This document shows positions 1 to 5,258 of a DNA stretch of 7,794 bases, piece after piece. This DNA comes from Rubrobacteraceae bacterium (lineage in GTDB: Bacteria > Actinomycetota > Rubrobacteria > Rubrobacterales > Rubrobacteraceae), in contig JAJNDJ010000063.1 in assembly GCA_021156345.1 (NCBI GenBank), forward strand, positions 1 to 7,794, read 5' to 3'. Each line of letters starts with the position of its first letter. Position 1 is the first letter of the stretch. Both the position numbers and the translations under genes were made by a program. The notes under the pieces are model-generated. The model was not told the origin of the DNA and searched no databases. It was given only the letters and a program-made list of their open reading frames with translations.

Positions 1-165
1 CCCACCTTCGCGGAGAGACTGTGTGAAAAGTGGTCCTCGGGTGATGATCCGCTACTCCAGCTCATGCATGAAAAAATGTGCTTGGACGCATCGAGCAGAA
101 CAGGAGGAGCAAAGTCTACAAGCGGCTATGTGCGAGCGGCGAAGCGTTGGTATACGCTGCCATGA
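1..165 (+). CDS. C-terminal fragment of an unrecognised protein (5' end outside window)
   Basis: Reading from base 1, the frame stays open for 54 codons to a TGA at 163-165. The start lies to the left of the window. The peptide has a balanced, globular-looking composition (it begins PTFAERLCEKW and ends YVRAAKRWYTLP) with a basic, aromatic tail. A terminator-like cluster of hairpins begins three bases after the stop, which fits a true gene end. I do not recognise the family and see no motif that assigns a function. An overlapping frame starting at 23 on the same strand is also open, but it has a worse composition and runs through the hairpins. The call rests on open frame, composition and the following hairpins, so it is moderate. 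Confidence 0.5.
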   Translation, partial: PTFAERLCEKWSSGDDPLLQLMHEKMCLDASSRTGGAKSTSGYVRAAKRWYTLP

Positions 166-167
166 TT

Positions 168-208
168 CGCCTCGTGATGAGGCGGTTGACTCGCCTTTGA
201 GGCCTTTT
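168..208 (+). terminator. Terminator-like hairpin cluster after the left-edge gene
   Basis: CGCCTC (168-173) pairs with GAGGCG (179-184) around a 5-nt loop. AGGCG (180-184) can instead pair with CGCCT (192-196). GCCT (193-196) can pair with AGGC (200-203), followed by CTTTT (204-208). The elements are mutually exclusive, and the last one ends in a short T run. This is consistent with a weak Rho-independent terminator for the gene ending at 165. The individual stems are short. Confidence 0.4.
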
Positions 209-265
209 CATACATTTGCAGAAGAATCATTCTCAGAAGTTGGAAGGGACCCCTGGCCTGAGTAA

Positions 266-297
266 GAAGGCCGGGGAGTGTTGCAGCCCCGGCCCTT
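266..297 (-). terminator. Candidate Rho-independent terminator of the small secreted protein gene
   Basis: GGCCGGGG (269-276) and CCCCGGCC (287-294) form a perfect 8-bp GC stem with a 10-nt loop. Read leftward, the stem is followed by TTCTTACT, a partly T-rich tail. It sits about 55 bases beyond the stop of the leftward gene at 352, the expected place for its terminator. On the plus strand the tail is only CTTATC, so the leftward direction is preferred. It could also act in both directions. Confidence 0.5.
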
Positions 298-351
298 ATC
301 ACTCGCTCCCTTGGAGCTCTACCAACAACCAATGCTTCTCTACTAGCTCTC

Positions 352-663
352 CTAGCGAAAGATTACCGTCTCGCAGGTGTCAGCAGCTTCTATCGAAGCG
401 TCAACCACGCATGTGTCCCAGCCAGGTCCGCCAATAGCCCCGTCCATGGTGTCCCCGTCGTTGACGCGCAGCAAGTCGTGGCCGCCGCTCCCCTTGGTGA
501 CGTCGCGGTCGTTGGTGTAGGAACGGGCGTCGCCTGTGGCGACGCAGGGGACGGTCTGGCACTGGATCACCCCTCCAATCACTTGGGCCAAGGCAGGGCC
601 GCTTCCCACCAACCCCACGAGCACCACCGCCATGGTTATCATCATTGCTACCTTGATACGCAC
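352..663 (-). CDS. Small secreted protein with degenerate RTX-like (calcium-binding) motifs
   Basis: Predicted 103-residue exported protein. Residues 1-26 form a signal peptide: basic MRIK, a hydrophobic core, then SGPALA with likely cleavage before Gln27. The mature part has four cysteines (35, 40, 85, 97), which could form two disulfides, and Gly/Asp-rich stretches GSGGHDLL (58-65) and GGPGWDTCVVDA (78-89). These resemble worn-down hemolysin-type nonapeptide repeats ending in the GGPGxDxCxVDA...C tail common in small Rubrobacter secreted proteins. The GTG at 663 is chosen because AAGGAGG at 675-669 lies five bases upstream. A longer GTG start at 678 would place that ribosome binding site inside the gene. 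Calcium binding is an inference, since no complete GGXGXDXUX repeat remains. The role is unknown. Confidence 0.75.
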   Translation of the reverse strand: MRIKVAMMITMAVVLVGLVGSGPALAQVIGGVIQCQTVPCVATGDARSYTNDRDVTKGSGGHDLLRVNDGDTMDGAIGGPGWDTCVVDASIEAADTCETVIFR

Positions 664-938
664 CACTTCCTCCTTCACTATGGAGAAGGGGACTGTTTCA
701 GCGCTTGCCCCCTCTCAGTGTTACCTCCGTCCGCATATTAATAGCAGCATCTGGAGCGCGACGCATCCCCAATACACTGTTTCTTCTTGCCCTTATTCAC
801 CGAAGCGCCGGGAAGGAGTGTTCTCCGAAGATCATATTAAGCATTCTGCATAGTTTGTCCCGTTAGATCTGGATTAGCTACCTTTGCCTTCTGGCACCCA
901 TCGTGACCTCCCGGTCGGCTTCGTATCCGACGTCGAGA
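664..938. other. Gene-poor spacer between the small secreted protein and the ABM-like gene
   Basis: This 275-base stretch has no convincing gene on either strand. It is less GC-rich than its surroundings and contains AT-rich spots near 733-742 and 833-841 that could be leftward -10 elements for the gene starting at 663, but neither has a convincing -35 at proper distance. A 4-bp inverted repeat (GGAG/CTCC, 815-826) and a 5-bp hairpin without a T run (914-931) are too weak to name. Confidence 0.4.
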
Positions 939-1331
939 CTATGTGCTCAACTGCCAGTCGTTGACGTGGAGTTCGCTCACCTCGACGGACTCGGGAAGCT
1001 CGAGCAGGTAGTCTGGATCCTTCTCCAGATGCGACGGGCGGCGGACGTCTCCGCCATCGTCGTGCATGGCCTCCATGGCCTGCATCGAAGTCCAGTACGA
1101 GATGGTGGTGATCTCCGCGATGTCGCCACTTATCTTTCGGAACTGCTGCATACCGAGGCACCCCGGCTTCTTCTCGACCTCGAGTACGCCGTTCTCGTAG
1201 TTGTACCGGAGGTACTCGTCCGCAAACTCCTTGCTGGTTCGCCCGAACCAGGTCCGCGCGACGAGCATTCTCCCGTGTACTCCTGACGCCAAGATTTCTT
1301 GCTTTCCGGCGCTGTTGGTCTCCAGATCCAT
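939..1331 (-). CDS. Antibiotic-biosynthesis-monooxygenase (ABM)-like ferredoxin-fold protein
   Basis: 130-residue protein resembling small ABM/DUF-type dimeric alpha-beta proteins. A first beta strand (MLVARTWFGRT, about 22-32) leads into a helix (about 33-48), then a strand pair that includes PGCLGMQQFRK (56-66) and AEITTISYW (72-80), and a helix carrying conserved-looking aromatic and Met residues (81-90). The C-terminal section ends in a strand (VEVSELHVNDW, 116-126). Some members oxidise small aromatic substrates or heme, but most are uncharacterised, and nothing here fixes a substrate. The ATG at 1331 is supported by GGGGGAG just upstream (gap of three bases) and a promoter-like pair further up. 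A start at Met22 is the alternative and matches the usual shorter family N-terminus. It is divergent from the acetolactate decarboxylase gene across 94 bp. Confidence 0.78.
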   Translation of the reverse strand: MDLETNSAGKQEILASGVHGRMLVARTWFGRTSKEFADEYLRYNYENGVLEVEKKPGCLGMQQFRKISGDIAEITTISYWTSMQAMEAMHDDGGDVRRPSHLEKDPDYLLELPESVEVSELHVNDWQLST

Positions 1332-1344
1332 CCTCTCCCCCGAC

Positions 1345-1356
1345 GTCGTTGACGAC
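1345..1356. promoter_or_regulatory. Perfect inverted repeat, possible operator
   Basis: GTCGT-TG-ACGAC is a perfect 12-base inverted repeat ending one base before the rightward -35. A second small palindrome, CGACGTCG (1341-1348), overlaps it, and ACGAC recurs at 1371-1375 in the spacer of both promoters. The position suits a regulator acting on one or both promoters. The regulator is unknown and the repeat is short. Confidence 0.3.
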
Positions 1357-1357
1357 T

Positions 1358-1386
1358 TTGAATTGATGCTACGACGCCACTACAAT
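1358..1386 (+). promoter_or_regulatory. Candidate rightward promoter of the acetolactate decarboxylase gene
   Basis: TTGAAT (1358-1363) and TACAAT (1381-1386) are separated by exactly 17 bases, close to the sigma70 consensus. The transcription start would fall near 1393, leaving a leader of about 33 bases that contains the GGGGGAG ribosome binding site before the ATG at 1426. This also argues against starts at 1201 or 1366, which would lie upstream of the transcript. Confidence 0.6.
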
Positions 1387-1395
1387 CAAGTCCAA
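1366..1395 (-). promoter_or_regulatory. Candidate leftward promoter of the ABM-like gene
   Basis: Read leftward, TTGGAC (1395-1390) and TAGCAT (1371-1366) are separated by 18 bases, giving a sigma70-like promoter with a leader of about 28 bases before the ATG at 1331. It lies across the rightward promoter: this -35 is just beyond the other's -10, and this -10 sits in the other's spacer. Confidence 0.45.
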
Positions 1396-1425
1396 TTAAC
1401 GTTCCTTACGAAGCGGGGGAGCCTT

Positions 1426-2211
1426 ATGCCTATCGATACCGCATTGGTGGGTGCGCTGCATGTCGAGTACCTTAGGGAGCGGGACCTTGGAGGAGACGAG
1501 CACCTCCACCACACCCTGTTCCAGACTTCGACCGTCGATGCCCTGTTGGAGGGAAAATACGAGGGCGACGTCAGCTTCGCCGAACTCGAGGATCGTGGAG
1601 ATTTCGGCCTGGGCACGCTCGACGCCCTCGACGGCGAGATGATCTGCCTGGACGGCAACTTCTACCAGGTAAAGGCCGACGGACGAGCCTACGCTGTCGA
1701 AAGGAGGGCCAGGACCCCTTTCGCCGTGGTTACCGTCTTCGAGCCGGATACGGCCCAAACACTTTCCACGCCGATGGACTTCGGGGCTCTTTGTGACCAT
1801 CTGGACGGGATTATCGGTGGGGGAGCCGTGTGCGCCGCAATTCGGGTGGATGCGCGCTTCGAGTACGTCAAGACGCGCAGCGTGCCCCGCCAACGCAAGC
1901 CCTACCCACCCCTCGTAGAGGTCGTCAAAGAGCAACCCACCTTCGAGCTTCACGATGTCTCGGGTAGTCTCGTCGGCTTCCGGTTTCCCGACTACGCGCA
2001 GGGTCTGAATGTCTCCGGCTACCACTTCCACTTCATTACTGCCGACAGGAGCGCTGGTGGTCACGTGCTCGGATGCAGGCTGGTTCGTGGCGAGCTTTCC
2101 ATAGACCATGAAGGAGACCTCAGGCTCGAGCTTCCACCGGATGTAGGCTTGCCAACACCAGACCGGTCGGTGGCAAAAGGGGAGGCCTTAGACCGCATCG
2201 AGAGGGAGTAG
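1426..2211 (+). CDS. budA: Alpha-acetolactate decarboxylase
   Basis: Converts (S)-2-acetolactate to acetoin and CO2, the second step of acetoin/2,3-butanediol formation; a cytoplasmic zinc enzyme. The 261-residue product has the normal family length. Family signatures are LFQTSTVDALLEGKYEGD (31-48), GDFGLGTLDALDGE (58-71), TPFAVVTVF (97-105), RSVPRQRKPYPPL (151-163), and the zinc-binding GYHFHFI...GGHVLGC with His200, His202 and His213. Glu71 and Arg151 correspond by pattern to the active-site Glu and Arg of the Brevibacillus enzyme. The ATG at 1426 has GGGGGAG five bases upstream and lies downstream of a good promoter, so the much longer open frame beginning at 1201 is discounted. There is no acetolactate synthase or LysR-type regulator in the window. 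The 130-base gap to the GH2 gene allows co-transcription, but nothing proves it. The symbol alsD is used equally. Confidence 0.95.
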   Translation: MPIDTALVGALHVEYLRERDLGGDEHLHHTLFQTSTVDALLEGKYEGDVSFAELEDRGDFGLGTLDALDGEMICLDGNFYQVKADGRAYAVERRARTPFAVVTVFEPDTAQTLSTPMDFGALCDHLDGIIGGGAVCAAIRVDARFEYVKTRSVPRQRKPYPPLVEVVKEQPTFELHDVSGSLVGFRFPDYAQGLNVSGYHFHFITADRSAGGHVLGCRLVRGELSIDHEGDLRLELPPDVGLPTPDRSVAKGEALDRIERE

Positions 2212-2341
2212 CGCACGGCACAGCCCTTTCTCTGTAACGGGAACCTCCTCTGGAAACCGAAGGTAGTACCCCAAGTTCATTGGACAGAAGCGAGCGGCAG
2301 CCCACGCATTGTGGCTCTTTCGGAAGTGGTACGCTGTTCTG

Positions 2342-4480
2342 ATGCGATCTACGAGTTCGCGAACCCTTGAGGACTGGGAAGCCGTACCCATCGCGGCCCC
2401 ACTCGGAAGCGCTGGCGAAGCTGCAGTAATAAGACGTGCGTGGACGCCCATACGCGTTCCCTGGCATTGGCAGCTCGAAGACGCCTTCGCAACTTATGAG
2501 GGGATCGTACTTTACCGGTGCCGGTTTGCGCAGCAAAGACTTGCTGAGAGAACAATGCTATCCCTAAGGTTCGAGGGCGTTTACTACGCGGCGCGGGTAT
2601 GGCTCAATGGTATCTACCTGGGCGAACATGAAGGATACTTCTCCGCGTTCGAGTTCGACGTCACCGACATGGTGATCACCGAAGGTGAGAACGACCTGCT
2701 CGTGGAGGTCTTTAGCCCCGAAGAAGCGGATGAGAACGCCCGCAAGACCATCGGGGGCGTGTGGGCCCGGTGGGACGGTATGGCCCCCCACATAAACCCA
2801 GGCGGCATCTTCAAAGAGGTTAGCCTCGTGGTCGACAGAGAGGTGCGCATCCGCTCCCTTGCTGCCGCGGCCGACCACACCGGGCGTGGCGTGGCGCACG
2901 TAGACCTCTACTCCAGGTACAACACGCGCGCCAGGCTAGTTGGGCGGGTACGTCTGCTGGGCTTTGAGACCCAGGGCGTCGAGTTCGAGAGGGAGGTCCA
3001 GGTCGAGGTGGGAAAGAACCGCTTCGAGATCGGCTTCCGCGTGCCTGACGTAAGGGTATGGTCGACGTGGGATAGGGGCGAGCAGCCGCTGTACGAGCTG
3101 GTCTTGTCGTATGACGGGGCAGAATTGCGAACACGTTTCGGCGCCAGTACCGTGGAGCTCCGGGACTGGAAAGTCTACCTCAACGGGGAGCGTATCTTCC
3201 TGCGCGGCATCAACTACCTGCCCTCGGATGCCTACCCTGCCAGGGCAACCGAGGAGCTTCTGCGCGCGGATGCCTCCCTGGTGCGTGAGGCCGGCATGAA
3301 CGCTGTCAGGGTCCACGCCCACGTGTCGGACGGAGAATTCTACGAGGCCTGTGACGAACTCGGGCTTCTCGTGCTCCAGGATTTTCCTCTGCAGTGGACC
3401 CACAGGCGGAGCATCCTCGGGCCAGCCGTCGCCCAGGCGGGGGAGATGGCGCGGATCCTGCGCGGCAATCCTTCCGTGGGAATCTATCTGGCGCATGACG
3501 AACCTTTCTTTGTGGCGCCCCCCGAGAAATGGAGTGCTCTCGGGCTTCTGCGCACCGCTGCTGAGGTGCTCTCCCCGCGATGGATGCTCTGGCAGCGGCG
3601 GGTCCTCGACCCTGCGGTGGTACGTGCGATCTCGGAGGAGGACGACGCCAGGCCCGTAATAGACGCGGCGGGGCATCCCCTGACGACGAACCATCTCTAC
3701 TTCGGCTGGTACTACGGGAAGTTCAGGGACCTGGAGCGGGTCGTGAAGGTCTTTCCAGGATTCTCGCGGCTGCCGACGGAGTATGGGGCACAGGCGCTGC
3801 CCGATCCCGAATCGCTCGAGGAGATCTGGCCTTCAATGACGCTGCCCGACTGGAGCGTACTTTCTCTGACCTACCGCCTCCAGGTCCAGCGTATGACCCG
3901 CTACGTTCCGTGGAGAGGAGATCGGGCAGCCTTCTTGCGCGAGAGCCAGCGTTATCAGGCCGAGGTCCTGAAGCACGCCACGGAGTTGTTCCGGCGCCGC
4001 AAGTACAGGCCGACGGGAGGGACATTCGCCTTCATGCTAAACGATCCAGCACCTGCGGTGTCCTGGTCCGTCGTGGACTGGCGACGCAGGCCCAAGATGG
4101 CCTACGAGGCCCTCCGTGTGGCGATGAGCCCGGTCCTGATCTGTGCCGAGTATCCGATGGAGCGCTACAGCGTCGGCGAAAGGATCTCCCTGCCTCTTTT
4201 CGTTTTCAACGACCTTTCACGGGATCTCGGTGGGGTAAGTTGGGACTGGGAGTTGCTCGTAGGAGGATCGAGCGCGGCCCACGGTGGAGGAGAGACAAAG
4301 GTACCGAAAGACTCTGTAGTAAGGATCGGGGAAGCGGTGGCTACACTCTCCGCTTCGGGACCAGCCGTGCTAAGGCTAAGGCTCTTCGGGGAGGAGGGGC
4401 CGGTCTCCAACGAGTACGAGTTCGTAGTCAGCCAGTCTGGTGCTCGCGCGCATCGAGATCCATCAGCTCGGGGAGGGTGA
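2342..4480 (+). CDS. Glycoside hydrolase family 2 protein (beta-mannosidase / exo-beta-glycosidase type)
   Basis: A retaining exo-beta-glycosidase of 712 residues. In order it shows a jelly-roll sugar-binding domain (about 35-165; TPIRVPWHWQ and RVWLNGIYLGEHEGYF), an Ig-like domain (170-270), a TIM barrel (275-600), and a C-terminal Ig-like domain (605-700). Barrel landmarks are LNGERIFLRGINYLPSD (280-296), NAVRVHAHVSDGEFYEACDELGLL and NPSVGIYLAHDEP. The likely acid/base is Glu387 and the likely nucleophile is Glu480 in LPTEYGAQALP, about 93 residues later, as in GH2 mannosidase-like enzymes. The Asn that normally precedes the acid/base is Asp386 here. There is no signal peptide, so it is probably cytoplasmic. 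The ATG at 2342 is chosen; a TTG at 2309 would add 11 residues that do not look like family sequence. GGAAG sits rather far (about 15 bases) upstream. The last 18 codons overlap the convergent deacetylase gene. The substrate cannot be fixed; beta-mannoside, beta-galactoside and beta-glucosaminide are all possible. Confidence 0.92.
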   Translation: MRSTSSRTLEDWEAVPIAAPLGSAGEAAVIRRAWTPIRVPWHWQLEDAFATYEGIVLYRCRFAQQRLAERTMLSLRFEGVYYAARVWLNGIYLGEHEGYFSAFEFDVTDMVITEGENDLLVEVFSPEEADENARKTIGGVWARWDGMAPHINPGGIFKEVSLVVDREVRIRSLAAAADHTGRGVAHVDLYSRYNTRARLVGRVRLLGFETQGVEFEREVQVEVGKNRFEIGFRVPDVRVWSTWDRGEQPLYELVLSYDGAELRTRFGASTVELRDWKVYLNGERIFLRGINYLPSDAYPARATEELLRADASLVREAGMNAVRVHAHVSDGEFYEACDELGLLVLQDFPLQWTHRRSILGPAVAQAGEMARILRGNPSVGIYLAHDEPFFVAPPEKWSALGLLRTAAEVLSPRWMLWQRRVLDPAVVRAISEEDDARPVIDAAGHPLTTNHLYFGWYYGKFRDLERVVKVFPGFSRLPTEYGAQALPDPESLEEIWPSMTLPDWSVLSLTYRLQVQRMTRYVPWRGDRAAFLRESQRYQAEVLKHATELFRRRKYRPTGGTFAFMLNDPAPAVSWSVVDWRRRPKMAYEALRVAMSPVLICAEYPMERYSVGERISLPLFVFNDLSRDLGGVSWDWELLVGGSSAAHGGGETKVPKDSVVRIGEAVATLSASGPAVLRLRLFGEEGPVSNEYEFVVSQSGARAHRDPSARGG

Positions 4481-5258
4481 GAAATCCGTACCCACTCGCC
4501 TTGAGGCTGCTGATAATGTCGGAGACGGCAGCCACGGTGTGGGAACGGTCAGCCTTGGGGAAAGCGTCTGTGTCCTGGCCGTCGTGGAGCAAGGTGACAC
4601 CGCCTGGACCAACGCCATGCAATATGCGGCGTTGGATCACGTCCGTAGGAGGACGGTACCAATCCCAGGCCATTACCGACCAGCCCACGCACCTCATCCC
4701 CAGTTCCCCAGCCACCGAGATAACCTGTGGACCATACCGACCGTGGGGCACGCGGAAGAGTTGCGGTAGAGTGCCTGTGGCTCCGTGGATGGCCTCCTGG
4801 CCACGGAGCATCTCTTCCCTGACCGTCCCAGGCAGGCTCCACGCGAGGTGCGGGTGGGTAAACGTGTGGTTGCCGACCTCGTGTTGGGAAGCGACCTCGG
4901 CGGCGAGGTTCGGCTCGCGTATGACGTTGTTGCCTACCTGGAAAAACGTTGCCCTGATGCCTTCGCGGCCCAGGATCTCGAGCAGCTGCCCCGTGTAGGG
5001 ATGACAAGGGCCGTCGTCGAAGGTCAGGGCGACCACCCGCTCACTTGTACTAGCGCGCCAGAAGACAGGGCCGTAGAGCCAGGAGCGGGGCGTGAGCCAT
5101 TCGTAGGCCATAAACCCGCCGGCCGCCATCCCGGCCCCTGCCGCGGCCAGGGTCGGTACTGAACGTACCGGGCGGCCTGTTACGGTCCGAAGACCCGCGA
5201 GGGCCGCGCCACAGACGGCTGTGGCGGCGACGACAGTCCAGGCGTGGGGATGTCTCAC
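4428..5258 (-). CDS. Membrane-anchored polysaccharide deacetylase (NodB domain, CE4)
   Basis: A metal-dependent carbohydrate esterase that would remove N- or O-acetyl groups from a cell-surface glycan. The 276-residue protein has two hydrophobic segments (7-24 and 34-53), so it is probably held in the membrane with the catalytic domain outside. The CE4 motifs are complete: TFDDGP (79-84; Asp81 base, Asp82 metal ligand), HTFTHP (131-136; His131 and His135 metal ligands), RVPHGR (169-174), VGWSVMAWDW (191-200), and LLHDG (223-227; His225 acid). It starts with GTG at 5258, which overlaps the TGA of the upstream glycosyltransferase as GTGA. No good ribosome binding site is seen, so translational coupling is likely. 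Its 3' end overlaps the convergent GH2 gene by 53 bp. The substrate (peptidoglycan, a glycolipid headgroup or a polysaccharide) is not shown by sequence. The operon partner makes a glycolipid-linked sugar attractive. Confidence 0.95.
   Translation of the reverse strand: MRHPHAWTVVAATAVCGAALAGLRTVTGRPVRSVPTLAAAGAGMAAGGFMAYEWLTPRSWLYGPVFWRASTSERVVALTFDDGPCHPYTGQLLEILGREGIRATFFQVGNNVIREPNLAAEVASQHEVGNHTFTHPHLAWSLPGTVREEMLRGQEAIHGATGTLPQLFRVPHGRYGPQVISVAGELGMRCVGWSVMAWDWYRPPTDVIQRRILHGVGPGGVTLLHDGQDTDAFPKADRSHTVAAVSDIISSLKASGYGFLTLPELMDLDAREHQTG

Noticed and set aside
536..853. Plus-strand frame across the small secreted protein gene and the spacer
   Set aside because: It is antisense to a gene with a signal peptide and good ribosome binding site, with irregular composition and no start signals.
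914..931. GTCGG/CCGAC hairpin downstream of the ABM-like gene as terminator
   Set aside because: The stem is only 5 bp and no T run follows in the leftward direction.
1201..1425. In-frame 75-codon extension upstream of acetolactate decarboxylase
   Set aside because: It runs antisense through the ABM-like gene, lies upstream of the predicted transcription start, and does not resemble the family N-terminus. The ATG at 1426 has a good ribosome binding site.
1396..2109. Minus-strand frame of 237 codons inside acetolactate decarboxylase
   Set aside because: It mirrors the codon pattern of the real gene and shows no family features.
2279..2312. TTGGAC near 2280 as a -35 for GH2
   Set aside because: No acceptable -10 lies 16-18 bases downstream, so no GH2 promoter is called.
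2212..2370. Continuation of the acetolactate decarboxylase frame after its stop (to a TGA at 2368)
   Set aside because: It lacks a start codon and matches no family extension. The protein ends at normal length, so a premature stop is not indicated.
2936..3694. Minus-strand frame of 252 codons inside GH2
   Set aside because: It is fully antisense to a well-conserved GH2 barrel, has no recognisable domain and no ribosome binding site.
3580..4998. Long plus-strand frame of 472 codons
   Set aside because: It spans the end of GH2 and runs antisense to the deacetylase. Composition is Arg/Gly-rich with no motifs, typical of a shadow frame in high-GC DNA.
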